NCBI RefSeq assembly: GCF_000524195.1
Contig: NW_020170459.1
Span: 26,327 to 90,326 of the forward strand
Source: Echinococcus granulosus
Lineage: Eukaryota; Platyhelminthes; Cestoda; Cyclophyllidea; Taeniidae
Reading direction: 5' to 3'
Length of the DNA stretch: 64,000 nucleotides
The notes below the pieces were generated by a model. That model searched no databases. It was not told the DNA's origin and worked only from the letters and a program-made list of their open reading frames with translations. Of the stretch, positions 1-11,232 are shown piece after piece. The stretch's first letter is position 1, and every line of letters begins with the position of its first letter. Both the position numbers and the translations under genes were made by a program.

Positions 1-1150
1 ATAGACAAGCAAAGGAACACACAACACAGGGCATGTGCACGCGCATGGCGACTAGGTAGTGGAACCGCCTCACTGCCCTTCGGTAGTTTCAGTCTCACAT
101 GCCCAAATTAACTGACTGACCTTGTCCTTGGAGTGATTATCAGTGCATTGGGAGCATCTCATCGCCGTTTGACATGAGTCAATCAGGAGGAAATGAAGGG
201 GAGCACGACACCCTAGAATGTTCTGAAATTAGTTATAAATGGGAAGCTTTTGGCAAACTGAAGCGGAGGGTGTTGAGGCTGCAGACATCCTTAGCACCGT
301 TCGCCGCAGAAAAGGTCGGCAAAAGCGATTTCTAGAATGAATTTGCAATTGCTTCTTTCTGCGCCCTCACTTACCGGACCGTCGTCTTGGTACACAGGAC
401 GGACCAACCTGGAACTGGTTCTCCATGATATTTGGTGAAGCAGGGTTCGTAGTTGGAGGCGATACGTAGAAGGTGCCCCGAGAGAATATCCCTGGGTGGA
501 GTAACATGTTGAGCTGATGATTCCTCAGTGTATTGTGGCCGCAATTGATTCCGATGTCTGACTGAGGTGTCGAATGTGACTTTTCCCATGTCTGCGTGAA
601 ATCTTCCCAGCTATCTACCGGCTGTGTCCCGGTCGACAGTCGTGATTATAGGCGCCCAGTGTCTGTTTTGAATCGCCTTAAGACTTCCTGTACGTCATTT
701 TAGTCCGTTTATTGGCCTCTGGACCATGGCTGCGTTAACCCAGCGAAACTTGTGTCCAATCAGTGCTTTAGTTGGTGATTGGTGGTTTTATACGAAATAA
801 CTTGGAGTTGTCCGATATTGTAGTAGAAAAACCTTGTAGAATATCGATAGTCTCCCACTGCTCTCGTGACTTCTATAATGCGCGTTCGAATAGGAGACCG
901 AAGTCTCTTCACTTGTCCGTTAGATTGAGGGCGAAACAATGCAGAATGAATGTGTTTACTGGCACGCTGACAGGAATAGTCATGGAACTTCTGTGAAGAG
1001 AATTGCATTCATTGTCGGTCTTGCTGGCTGAAAATGAGGCAGCAATTTTGATGTATTGATGGCCGAAAACTGACTGCCGGCGAATGTAATCAAAGAAGTG
1101 GAGTGAATTGTTACCGTGATATGTGGTGTTGACTGTGTTTTTGTTTATAT
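1..1150. other. Upstream flank, no gene assigned
   Basis: No long frame or recognisable exon is seen. A short + strand frame opens with ATG near 240 and runs to a stop near 342, reading MGSFWQTEAEG and then a basic stretch. It directly follows an AG, but nothing identifies it. Earlier exons of the gene ending at 1999 may lie here or before the window. Upstream of 1151 there is a T-rich run ending in AG. Confidence 0.3.
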
Positions 1151-1999
1151 AAGGATGACACTGGCTTGGCCCGAAGTGTACAACAGCAGTTGACTCTAGC
1201 GGGTAGCCAGCAGCATCAGCCACAATTCAGTCTGATTACACCCACCCCACTGGCGTACCTGCGACCGCATTCACCAGTAGTCAGTGTACCACCGAAGCTG
1301 CTCGCTGCTAAACGCGACTCTCTCTTCCTCTGCGAGAGTGACTTTCCTCTGGAGCATCCTGAAGAGGAGGAGGAGTTCAGCGTAGTTCCCACTACCAAGG
1401 ATACTTCCGAGAAGTGCTTGGTTATACCTGGAAAGCCAACGCCACCACCAACACCCACCTTACCCTTTCCAATGGACGAACCAGAGCCCCGGCAGCTGAC
1501 AATTACCGCCACTGAAGCTACCAGTGTTGCAGGCTCCGATTCTGCTTTTGCAGAGGCTGGCTCCTTGAAGGCAGCAGCAGCAGCTTCACTGCCCAATCAG
1601 ATGGACTACTTACGAAGTGGTGGGGGAAGCACCTTTTCAGAGGAAAGTTGGAGTTCATCGCCTTCGAAGCCAGGTGCCACCTCCTCGGGTGGTGGTGGGT
1701 GGCGTCATGTGCCGGCTTCCACGAAGACTAGGAAGGCTCGGAAGCGCGCCACCGCAAGGGAGAGGGAGGAGAAGCAGAGAGTAGAGGAGAAAAAGAAGCC
1801 GTTGAAATTAGAACCACCGACAACGGCAAGACGACGTCGTCATTGCAACAGGAAGTTCACTGTCGATGAGAAGGAGGTGTTATCGTCTCCCCCTCTTCAG
1901 GCGACCCCACCGAACACCCTTAATCGCTGCCTTTCTGATGGCGAGGAGGATGACGCTGAAGGATGGGCCGCCGAGATCAATCGTGATCCATTCTACTAG
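1151..1999 (+). CDS. C-terminal exon of an unidentified, low-complexity protein
   Basis: An open frame of about 280 codons ends in TAG at 1997-1999. It has no good ATG at its 5' end (the first in-frame initiator-like codon is TTG), and a T-rich stretch ending in AG lies just before it, so I read it as the last exon of a spliced gene; the exact 5' edge is uncertain by a few bases. The translation is disordered: an acidic EEEEE run, a PTPPPTPT proline-rich patch, an AAAAA run, a GGGG run, then a strongly basic segment (KTRKARKRATARERE, later ARRRRH) that could act as a nuclear localisation signal. It ends EINRDPFY. I do not recognise the family. An AATAAA at 2208-2213 supports a 3' end shortly downstream. 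The coding call is fairly secure; the function is unknown. Confidence 0.55.
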   Translation, partial: KDDTGLARSVQQQLTLAGSQQHQPQFSLITPTPLAYLRPHSPVVSVPPKLLAAKRDSLFLCESDFPLEHPEEEEEFSVVPTTKDTSEKCLVIPGKPTPPPTPTLPFPMDEPEPRQLTITATEATSVAGSDSAFAEAGSLKAAAAASLPNQMDYLRSGGGSTFSEESWSSSPSKPGATSSGGGGWRHVPASTKTRKARKRATAREREEKQRVEEKKKPLKLEPPTTARRRRHCNRKFTVDEKEVLSSPPLQATPPNTLNRCLSDGEEDDAEGWAAEINRDPFY

Positions 2000-2207
2000 C
2001 CGTACTTGGTAATTTGGCAATTTTGCGTGCCCCCAACCTTGAGGTGGGTAAGCTTTCAGCGAAGTGTGATCACCATCAGTCTTCCTTCTTTGTAGATCCG
2101 TGCTACCATTTATGGGTGAGGCGTGTCCACACCGTGCAGATTTCTTCCGGTGATATTTTTACACCATCCCACCGACTTTTACCCACTACTACTATCACCA
2201 CTACCAC

Positions 2208-2213
2208 AATAAA
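2208..2213 (+). other. Candidate polyadenylation signal of the 1151-1999 gene
   Basis: AATAAA lies about 210 nt after the TAG stop, in an A/C-rich stretch with no competing frame. Confidence 0.4.
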
Positions 2214-2969
2214 AACAACAAACCTTGCGCATGTCCTCACCACTCCACTCTCCGTTTATTTGTCCCCTTTAATTGTCTTCTCCAAACTGCCAGCCATAAC
2301 AAAGCACGCACGCATTCACCAAATCACATGAAAAACGCAAAAATCGCAAAACGGGCATCCTCAGCCCTCTGTTAGTAAGGCCGATGTTCATCCCTATCGC
2401 TCTCCTACCTCTACCGATATTCGTTTTGTACACAAAAACAGGAAAAACAGAGACCAATGTGTCGACGTCCCTATTCGAACTCCTGCCCTATCCTCTCCTA
2501 CCCTCACCTCGTCTCCTTGCTTAATCACAAGTCGAATCGTGCCTATTGTAGATATTTAAATTTGGACAAACAGCATTACTGGCATTCACCGCCTCTCTCG
2601 ATCTGCCAGTTCACTGGGCGAGGGTTGGAGGGAAAAGGAGACGGTTTGGTTCAAGCAATTCTATTTTTGCCACACTTGAAAGCTGATGGAGAGTGCGGGG
2701 AAGATGTTGATGCTGTAGCTGCGCACATAGAGGCTGCCAATGGTGAACACATTACTTGTTTTCTTGGAAAAAGAAAGGGGAAGTAGCAAGAGTAATTATG
2801 ATAATAACACGTCACAGGGTTCTGAAGAAAAAAGATAAAATAAGCTCGAGAGACATGCATATCATTGACAACATACGTATTTATGTGTTCATATACAAGA
2901 GAATCAAAGTAGAGGAGAATACTGTAACCTGCGTGCAAGTGCGTTGAGGCGAAAGAAAAAACAGTATAT
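2214..2969. other. Spacer between two convergent gene ends
   Basis: Nothing coding is supported. It separates the 3' end of the + strand gene at 1999 from the 3' end of the - strand exon at 2970. Confidence 0.35.
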
Positions 2970-3592
2970 TTACAAATCCGAATCTGCTGCTAAACGCGGA
3001 GAATCTCCCCCCTCACCATTACCATCGTCTTCCATCATTGAATGAGCGGCCGCCGCTGCTGTTAGACTGAGCGAAGAAGTCATAGAATCGGTTAGATGTG
3101 AAACAATGTAAGAGACGAGAAAATCACGAAGACCCTTGGCCATGGGGGTCTGACTGCAGATGGCGTTTCTGCGCTTTCTTAATTTGACTCTAATAATGTT
3201 GGGTGCCGGGGGAGCACTGAAGAGGTCAGTGGAGGCTGGAGAGGGTGATCCGGTGCAGGGTTCACCTGAAGGGCTGGGAACAGGTGAAGCGGGAGGTCCA
3301 GGAGGGGAGAAGACGGAAACTACATCACCTAATTTTCCTCCGCTGTTAAGCTCAGCACTGTTTGCAGAAGGGGGGCGTGACAGCTCAGGCGAGTAGGTAG
3401 AACGAAATCTGATTTCGCACTCTGCCCCACGAACTGGCGTAGCACCGGCGGAGTTGGAAACGCGAAGGGGTGGGGACGTACAACACTTCGAAGTAATAGA
3501 GGGGTAGAGAATTGGAATGCACAGCCCAGTGTCGCGATCACGTCTTAAAGGCCCACGAAGTCTGTGAGTGCCGTGAAGACTGCGACGACACT
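2970..3592 (-). CDS. C-terminal exon of an unidentified protein, no start codon
   Basis: Reading the - strand, a frame stays open for 207 codons from an AG acceptor (T-rich tract then CTAG, at 3593-3596) to TAA at 2970-2972. I checked codon by codon that no stop occurs through the 3141-3592 part. There is no ATG until close to the end, so a start-codon ORF finder misses it. The incoming phase is 1 (two bases complete a split codon). The product starts CRRSLHGTHRLRGPLRRDRD, then a Ser/Pro-rich middle, a basic IRVKLRKRRN motif, an AAAAA run and an acidic tail ending ADSDL. The family is not recognised. A possible first exon is ATG at 3890-3892 reading MHRLRLQKR and then a weak GTTTTG donor in matching phase; this is speculative. 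It is convergent with the + strand gene at 1999 and head-to-head with the PELP1-like gene. Confidence 0.6.
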
Positions 3593-3599
3593 CTAGAGA

Positions 3600-4832
3600 A
3601 ATTTAAACCGGAAATTTAGTCCATTCAAGAAAAAAGTGGGGAATCAGATTTAACAGAAGCAATTTCACACCATTCAATGCAAACGAAGCAGTGCTTCCCT
3701 ACTACAAAATGTTAGGCAAAATGGTCCATTAAATCCTAACTGGAAATAGGGACAAATAAGCCCGTTTTATCAATGTAGGTGACTAGTCACCAACTGCATT
3801 TTTGGAAACTATTTCTAGATTAATGAGTGCGCAACAGATTGAGTGATAGGATTAATAACAAAACCTCTCTTTTGCAGCCGCAACCGATGCATAATATGCC
3901 TTAATGTATTCTGAAACAACCAATATCCGACCGCAGCGCGTTATATGCACTTCTGCACACCCATGTTTCCCGTACAGCGCCAAATCAATGAAGGTAGGTT
4001 TATGATCATTGAATAAAGTTTTCATCATAAATGAAGTAACGCAGAAATTTTAGCGCAGAATAAACACCCTAAGGACACCTTTAGTGGTAACCGAAAAAAA
4101 GTGCTTAAAACTAATACGGGATAGTAAGATGACAATTCGCACTGGAACTATCAAGACCACGAATTCTTAGTGCGACTTGCAAAAATTTGGAAGAAAAGGT
4201 TTTCGTCTGTTGTATTTGGCTTGTTGCTAGAGATTCTTGATTACCTTAACACTTGGAAAAGTACGTATTGCCTTCCGTGCATTAAGACAACGAAATTATT
4301 TATTATTGTTCACCCTTTAAATTTTTACAAATATTGGCAAGGAGTAAACACCATAGAGCAAAACCCTGTGTGGAATACAGCATGCCAGTAACGACAGGCT
4401 CACTTTTGACTGTCCGTGCGTACTTTAGTGCAACACTTTCATGCATCACCAGTAACCATGTAAGGCAATTGATATATCAACTCTGTATCATTGTATGTTA
4501 CGGCATGACATGTCTTTTTATGAATTAGTACAGTCGTGCGATGTGCTTTGCTAAGCGGAACATTATTATAATTCCTTATGCACATGAACAAATGGACCAC
4601 CAGCTCACTATACTGCCTTACTTACTTGTAGTGTAAATACGTACTTGATTTTTCTTGTATTGGAACGTAGCTCTTTATCACAAAACTTTACCCACTCGTC
4701 GCAAATTGTGCTTACCGCTTTGGCTACTCAGTTTTAAGGTTGAGTCTATTTCTGTAGGCATGATAACTACGATTGCTTGTTTTAGACATTCACCTTTGAA
4801 GGTTGTTTGTACACGAGCTTTTCGTTGTGCGC
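3600..4832. other. AT-rich spacer upstream of the PELP1-like gene
   Basis: No supported exon apart from the speculative - strand first exon around 3866-3892. Promoters for the - strand gene at 3592 and the + strand gene at 4833 would be expected here, but no clear motif is visible. Confidence 0.3.
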
Positions 4833-6788
4833 ATGGTCCGTCCAAGTGTTCGGGATCTGCCGGAACGCTTTGTGAAGTTTTTCAAGTCCCTGAAAGCTCA
4901 CAGTTGCTCGGTAAGGTGGAACTGGGCGAAGGTTCTTGAAGTGCTACAGTCGGACAGCCGTCGTGGAAGTGGGTTCTGGAGAATATGTGAAGCAGGCATT
5001 TACCATATAATGTACTGCGGATCTGTGGAAAAGAATACAGATATTAAATGCAAGAAAGTGCACTCCTTGGATATTCGCGTAATGGAGTATGTGGGTGTTT
5101 GCTTCTCGCATCTAATGCTTGCCGACACTGCCACAAACCGTATGGATAAATTCAAGTTGTCACTTCAACAAGTAGTTTCTACACTCTTGGATGCTGCTAT
5201 CAGTGCATTTAAAACGTCGGGTTTCCACATATCTGTGCTAGAGCCTCTCATGTCAGTTCGAGATCCAAAATTGAAGATATTACCTCGTTTGCTCACGATG
5301 GACAAAATCAATGTAAAAAATAAACTCGAACTGGCATTGTGCAGGATATACGTTCTTTCTAGCACCCTTAGGAGTATTTTTGAAAATGGATCAACTACTG
5401 TGCTCCCAATTTGTCTACCATATATATGCTTTGCCATTTGTGCAATATTTTCTGTAAACATATGCGATCCTCGTCATTCATCGTCCGCCTTGATGGCGTG
5501 TGCAAAACATCTCCTCCATTCATTTTGCGTTGTCGTTCGGTCCTGTGGAGTTAATATTTCACCCTCTGCTCCCTCTCTCATGACTAGCTTGGTGTATCAA
5601 CTTGAGTGGTCTTCACAATTTGCTCGATCACATCCATCTAAGGACTCACTAACCTACAAGTTAGCTGTTTATCGTTGCCTTTCCTCTTTCCTTGACGCAA
5701 CCGCACAAGTGGCATCTCCGTCGCTTTTCCGACTTACTTCTCGTATAATTTTCGAGGTCTGCTTCGACATATCTTTTGCAGCTAGAGGCAGTTTGGCCCA
5801 ATCGCTCATGACTAGCGCAGAAGACGTGAGCATTTATGAGCTCCACGTTTGTTGTGTTGCTGCCTCCATTCGTCTGATAGAGCTCCTCTTCGTCAACCAT
5901 TCCTTCATATTGTCGCGGTCAATGGTCGAAATCACGGACCATTCAATCAGGTCGGATAATAACTTCTGTGACTATAAGTTTAAGCAAGCTCTCCTCTCTT
6001 TATCCTCTGAACTCCATTATCTCGCTACACGTCTTGTTAACCTTCTTAGTAAGCCAAATAAACTGACTCCACCGGAACAAGTGATAGTAAAACCACACTT
6101 CCTCATACCCTTCCTAAACGCAGCGAGCGCTGCTCGAGACTATGGATTCCTATTTCCAAGATCAAACGTTTTGCACGAGCTATCAAGGGTCCTCTTGAAA
6201 CACAACGACTACCTGGTCCGGATTAACGCAGAACGGTGTTATAGACACACATTCAAGTCCCTCCCTGACACACCGTTTGCCAAATTAAGCCTTTGTGATG
6301 GCAACTCTCTTGTTTCTTCATTCACTCAAACCGAACAATCTTCCAAATCTCTTATTTCGATGCAGCAGGAGAATGATGGTGCAACTGGCTTAGAAGCATG
6401 GCAGGAACAGGCCCAACCAGCACAAGAACCAGTAATTGCGAACACAACCTCCATTCCTGATAACTGTGTTTTACTAACACGAGTCGAGATGACAGGCACG
6501 GATACCTGCGAGGCGCCACTCCAAGAAATGAGCAAACCTTCGAACCTTCTGGACGAAACCACACAAGCCGAAACACCCGCTCTTTCAAGAAGGGTGAAAA
6601 AACGCGCTCACTCGGAGGACCCTCCTCCAATTCCTGCTAAGAAGACTGCTCCGAAGACCGTGACCCAGACCACGGACGTGGAAAAGGCCCCCTTCCCAGA
6701 AGCATGTTCCCAAGAGGCAGCCACACCTGAGGAAGGTTTGCTTCCGATTCAAGATGTTTTGTGTACATTTGATGACACACTAATATAG
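4833..6788 (+). CDS. PELP1/Rix1-like ribosome biogenesis protein
   Basis: A 651-residue frame runs from ATG 4833 to TAG 6786-6788 without introns. From memory of the family, several helical blocks line up with human PELP1: around residues 170-215 (LALCRIYVLSSTLRSIFENG and the following hydrophobic helix) with the block before FICRTLSVSSK; SALMACAKHLLHSFCVVVRS with the LLSALILACG block; TYKLAVYRCLSSFLDATAQV with the TKVYAILELWVQVCGAS block; then two more helical repeats. The C-terminal third is disordered and ends with a basic RRVKKRAHSEDPPP motif typical of a nuclear signal. In other animals PELP1 with TEX10 and WDR18 (yeast Rix1 complex) acts in 60S pre-ribosome maturation in the nucleus. 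The N-terminus is shorter than in vertebrates. A stop (TGA at 4797) lies just upstream in frame, so either ATG 4833 is the true start or an upstream exon joins near here. The assignment rests on a recalled alignment, not a search. Confidence 0.55.
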   Translation: MVRPSVRDLPERFVKFFKSLKAHSCSVRWNWAKVLEVLQSDSRRGSGFWRICEAGIYHIMYCGSVEKNTDIKCKKVHSLDIRVMEYVGVCFSHLMLADTATNRMDKFKLSLQQVVSTLLDAAISAFKTSGFHISVLEPLMSVRDPKLKILPRLLTMDKINVKNKLELALCRIYVLSSTLRSIFENGSTTVLPICLPYICFAICAIFSVNICDPRHSSSALMACAKHLLHSFCVVVRSCGVNISPSAPSLMTSLVYQLEWSSQFARSHPSKDSLTYKLAVYRCLSSFLDATAQVASPSLFRLTSRIIFEVCFDISFAARGSLAQSLMTSAEDVSIYELHVCCVAASIRLIELLFVNHSFILSRSMVEITDHSIRSDNNFCDYKFKQALLSLSSELHYLATRLVNLLSKPNKLTPPEQVIVKPHFLIPFLNAASAARDYGFLFPRSNVLHELSRVLLKHNDYLVRINAERCYRHTFKSLPDTPFAKLSLCDGNSLVSSFTQTEQSSKSLISMQQENDGATGLEAWQEQAQPAQEPVIANTTSIPDNCVLLTRVEMTGTDTCEAPLQEMSKPSNLLDETTQAETPALSRRVKKRAHSEDPPPIPAKKTAPKTVTQTTDVEKAPFPEACSQEAATPEEGLLPIQDVLCTFDDTLI

Positions 6789-7138
6789 ACCCCTTTCCTC
6801 TGTAATTGCCTCAAGTGCCGTATTGGGAGAGTGCGCATGTAGAGGAGATAGGCTTGCACCATACCTGCGTGAGGCTTAGAGTTCCTTTGATATTCATCCA
6901 CGATGAATCCAAATGTCATACGTAAACTTTTGCTCGATGAATATAGGCGTGTGGCTCATTGACGCTCGTTTTTATGACACGTGAAAGCGTACTTTACTGT
7001 GTGTAACTCAGAAGGTGGCCTTGTCACTTCAACAAAGAGGAATTTACTGTAACGTTGGATAGCGGTTATCTAAACCAGTAGAGCACTACCCAACCGGAAC
7101 CTTCTAGAACAGTAGCTCAGGAGTAAAATACTCAATAT
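6789..7138. other. Short spacer between convergent genes
   Basis: This is 3' flanking DNA of the PELP1-like gene (+) and TMEM209 (-). No coding frame of note. Confidence 0.4.
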
Positions 7139-7144
7139 TTTAAT
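7139..7144 (-). other. Candidate polyadenylation signal of TMEM209
   Basis: ATTAAA on the - strand, about 77 nt past the TMEM209 stop codon. Confidence 0.4.
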
Positions 7145-7220
7145 ACGAAATCCATACATGTGAGTGCGACGTGCTTATTGTTAGCTTCTTTAGCGGCTTC
7201 ACCGTTATTGTTTCAACTGG

Positions 7221-10200
7221 TTACCGTCTCTCGAAGATCCAGGCCACATTCAGACCAGAAGGGCCCAAAGAAATCGATCTAGGGGACACGGATATTTGGT
7301 TGCTCATCCTGCTTGAAGAGATGTATTACCTTATTGTACCGTCCAAAGACTTGTAGAAGTGGAAAAAAAGAAGCAGCGCATGAAAGAAGTTGTATCGACC
7401 CTAAAACCGAAAACCCCGCAATGAGAGGGCGTGGGCTAAAATGGGAGGACATACCGGTGGGAATGTGTAGATAATTCCATCAATGACAATCTTGATCGAT
7501 GGGGGCTGGATCGTAGCCACATAGATTTGAGCGTTATACTTGGACTTTAGATCTAGAAAAAGCCTGCTCTCAAGACCAGAGATGCAAGCAAAAGGCGGAA
7601 TTGTTGGAAACGAGGCGCTTAACTGGTCTTACCGGGCTTATCGGGGCTACGAACAAGGTGCAGTTGCCCAAAGACGCCTCCCGAGAGACATTTAGCATGC
7701 GGAGGAAGAAGACTGTCCATGTAGGTGGAGAAAATGTGTAGAAGGATCTACGCAAATCGGATAGAAGTGTGATGCCCAAACAGCCTGTGCAATACAATTA
7801 ACGAGATGAAACCGTTAACACTTACCATCGTGTCATTAGGAAGGTAGTCCTTCCATGGGGAGAGGGTGCTTCGAGAACCAGCGTCCCATCCAAATTCACC
7901 AAGGCAACTCCCTCGAGCCAGCTCTACAGCAAAGCATGGGAAGTTAGGTTGAGCTAAAGTAACCATATAAATGAGCCGAAGAAATATTATTAGAATAGCT
8001 AAATGACCGTCTCACCAAAAAGGATGACTATACACTTTTCAAAGCCAAAATTAAAGCGCCTATGCAGTTCTTTGCAATCATAAATCCTACTCCAGTATTT
8101 GAAGCAGTAAACCCAAGTGCATTAAAGCCTCAACCTTGCAACCGAAAGACGAGATAGTTTTGCTCCTTGGTAAGTTCCAGAAATCGAATGAGCGTTGGAA
8201 GCGTGACAATATGCTGATATCGTCCCTTCGCCAACTGTTCCAGTGTATTCAATGTGGTTGCTAAACGCAAACGGAAGAAAAAGCATATAAGAAGCACGAG
8301 ATGGAGGAGAGAGGTCAAAAACTCACATCCAATGAGTGCTGCGTCGTCCGAAAGTTTCGATATTTTCGCATTCACTGAGGCAATTTCATCAACAACACGA
8401 CGAAGGATAGTTCCATGCAACCACTGCGGAAAAAAACAGTAAAATAAGCATAAAATGACCAAGAGACGTGAGTAGAGGTGAAAGATAGACAGTATACACT
8501 CACCCTGCGAATGTCCACTGTCCAACGGTCCAGGTCGAGCTCGCTCACACCGTTGGCTTTCCAGTACTAAGAGATCAATGAAACGACATTTGATTAAGTG
8601 CGTGTTTGAATAACCGAATCCCTTAGTCTTCTAAGGTTCTGCTACGGTCTTGGCATCATGACCGCCCGCACATGCATACATAATCTACTAGCCCTTCTGT
8701 AGATTACCAGTAACAGTCTTTTATGTAGGAGGCTTTACTACTTCAGATATAACTCATGGCATTATTGGCACCCTCCCACACTGTTCAACATGCGTAATTA
8801 GTACCCTATCGCTTGGTATAAAACTATCAAAACAATCCATGAAGTTCAAAGCAAAAAAACAACTGAGTCTTCCTACTTCAGAGGCGCTTTTCTCTGGCGC
8901 GGCGACAGCTTTTCGGCCCCGACACATCAACCTCTCAAATCCGCCATCGTCGTCAGTCTCAGTAGAGGAATAGGGGTTGCCACTAACATCGCCATCTTTG
9001 CGATCACTGGAAACAGAGTTAATGCTCTTGCCAAAGTTTTTGCCGATGTCCAAGCAACTGCTAGAACCAAGGGAGGGCGAGAGCTGATACTGCAGCGGAA
9101 CAGTTATAGCGGAGGGCGAGGTGGGTGAGTAGGTGCCCCAACGGGTCAGTGAGGTGCGACGCGGCGTCGCGGTTGCCAGAGGCGACGTCCAACTCTGATC
9201 CGACCGGACGGAAAGATTGAAGGCAACAGCAGAGGCTGCCATGGCTGAGGCACCTGCCATAGTCTGAGTCGGCGCTAAAAGGAGCAATTGATTCAACTTA
9301 GAACACATGGTGAAATCCAGGAAATGGGACATAACTAATCCTAGTAAGATTAATGATTCCGTCTTTTCAGCCTCCAATGATCCAGTCTTCATAACAGTGG
9401 CATGGAGCTCTGGTCTATCCCAATGCCATTAAAATTCCATTCCTTCAGAATTTCCATAAATGACCTGGCTCTAGACTTAAGCCTTGGAGCCTTTAAGAAT
9501 AACTCGTGCGCTACACTATAGTGTTATAGAACAACAATATAATATCCTGCATATGATTGGTAAGAGGAATCACCTCATTGCTTCTAATCTGCAGAAGCCG
9601 CATAGTTAGAACAAATGTGCCTCTGAAATAAGTGCTACAATGACAGGAGAGCTTACAAACAGATACGTTGGGTGAGGGGACGTCACCAAAAGGACGCATC
9701 GTGGGGAATTTATCAGGACACCACGAGGCTCTACTATGTTCGGTCAGCGCCTGATTTGTCACCCTGTTAACGGACAGGTTTGGAGAGGAGAAGCACGAGC
9801 CAAAGGAAGGCGAAGTGCAAGCCGATTTTAAAAAAACGGTAGGTCCGAATCGGCCCTCACGTACAGAGTCGCTGTTCAATGACTTGACCTCTGGTAAGCC
9901 AAATATACTACATCAAAATACCAAAGCATTACCTCTTCGCCTTTTCGACTTAAACAAGTTCAGTGCAATGCATAGGTAATAGAGATGTCTTGCAGCCGAA
10001 ATAAGAACGAGGCACAGCAATAACGCCGCTACGGTAAAGTCATTAGTGTAACGATTGAACTCACTTATTACTTGGAAAACTATGAACTGTAAGCTTACAC
10101 GAGGATAGTGCGAGAAAACCACACCAGGATTCCTGCCGTAAATTAAACTATCATAAAGGCAGAATCTTACAAAAAAGCCGACAGCCATAGAGCGGCAATG

Positions 10201-10304
10201 AGATTAAAGGCTGCCCAAAGAAAAGAATGGAGAATGTCATTTTTACGAAACCTTTCGTTATTTCTGCTGGTAAAGCTTGCATCTTCCCAAATCAATGAGT
10301 CCAT
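7221..10304 (-). CDS. TMEM209: TMEM209 (nuclear-envelope transmembrane protein), 12 exons
   Basis: Exons on the - strand in transcript order: 10304-10171, 10063-9933, 9890-9657, 9274-8877, 8566-8504, 8423-8327, 8260-8135, 7953-7826, 7747-7633, 7552-7455, 7400-7330, 7278-7221. All introns are GT-AG, all phases agree, and the sum is 1653 nt (550 aa plus stop), close to the 561 aa of human TMEM209. Two membrane segments lie near residues 27-45 and 54-76, followed by a Ser/Pro-rich linker. The C-terminal domain (Pfam cytochrome B561 N-terminal family) then follows the vertebrate order: WLHGTILRRVVDEIASVN, IVTLPTLIRFLELTKEQNYL, the GWDAGSR block, DYLPNDTMILLHIFSTYMDS, LLPPHAK, SPDKPD, YNAQIYVATIQPP, RYNFFHALLLF and LGPSGLNVAWIFERR. 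The protein sits in the nuclear envelope in other animals; its biochemical role is poorly defined. The linker exons (9890-8877) are the least conserved part. Confidence 0.93.
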
Positions 10305-11040
10305 AACACCTTAAATAACCAAATAATAATTCTACATGATGACTTGAAGTAGAAAATTCTGTGCACAAGAACACAATCCGCGGCAAACAATAGACAGATA
10401 AGATGGGAGGAGTTAAATGATAGTTCTAACACCATATGAAGATGTCAAATAAATACAAAAACTAAGCCCTTTTAAGCCGTTCGCAGTTATTCTATTAGAC
10501 AATAGTATTAAGGGCAAGGCCGCAAAGAAGACGTTAGAACAACTCCACCCAAATAGTCAAACAATGCTCTTGAACATGAACACAGATTAACAAGTTTTTT
10601 TCCCATATGTAAACGAAATTTTGCTATATTGATGATGCACACTTAGCAATGTTGCATTTTACAAATTTATTCAAAAAATCGTTGCATAAATTATCGGTGC
10701 TAATTGACTGATTTGCAAATCTTACGTTGGATAAACCAAACTAAGTTGGTTGTAAATTATTGTAATAAAACATGTATGCAACAACTTTCCATGCATTCAA
10801 TGAACTGTAAATATAACTAAATTTACACTACATATATGCCACGTGTGCCGCTGCGATCGTTCCCTGAGGTCATAATATTCATCAACGATGTGTAAGAAGC
10901 CTTATGATTAATGCATAAGGGTCCGAGAGGCTATGGACAGGGCTGTCTAACCATACCTTGCAGGCAAGGTTGTTAAGTGCTTGGGATGAATAGCTCCTGA
11001 ATCCATACTTACGAAAAAACCTATTTTATACCACCACCCT
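10305..11040. other. AT-rich spacer upstream of TMEM209
   Basis: No coding or repeat feature recognised. The TMEM209 promoter should lie in the first few hundred bases. Confidence 0.35.
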
Positions 11041-11232
11041 GTAGCGTCTTGAGACTCCCTGAAGACGAAGGAAGCGAATGTACTCGGGCAGAATGTATGT
11101 TTAACGCAGAGGTGTCTGAGCTATTGGCATGGCCCGAAAGGCCAGCCCACCCAGCGAGGTACAAGAGGGCTAATTCAATGTACAACAGTGGCGCCTCATT
11201 AGTACCGAGGGATAAACCACTATCGTATTACA
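11041..11232 (+). repeat. TRIM LTR remnant
   Basis: It matches the family LTR seen elsewhere in the window: the GAGACTnCCTGAAGACGAA start block, an ATGTACTCGGGCAGAATGT-like block, the CATGGCCCG(G/A)A block, the CAGCGAGGTACA block and an ACCGAGgGaTAAA end. It carries indels. An internal region after it is not clear, so it is listed as solo or degraded. Confidence 0.6.

Noticed and set aside
7309..7329. A 21-nt intron at the end of TMEM209
   Set aside because: The acceptor 30 nt further on (51-nt intron) keeps phase and restores the conserved family ending, so the ultrashort intron is unnecessary.
7570..7797. Long - strand frame over the TMEM209 locus
   Set aside because: It is in a different frame from the exon there; the conserved frame reads MDSLLPPHAK and SPDKPD.
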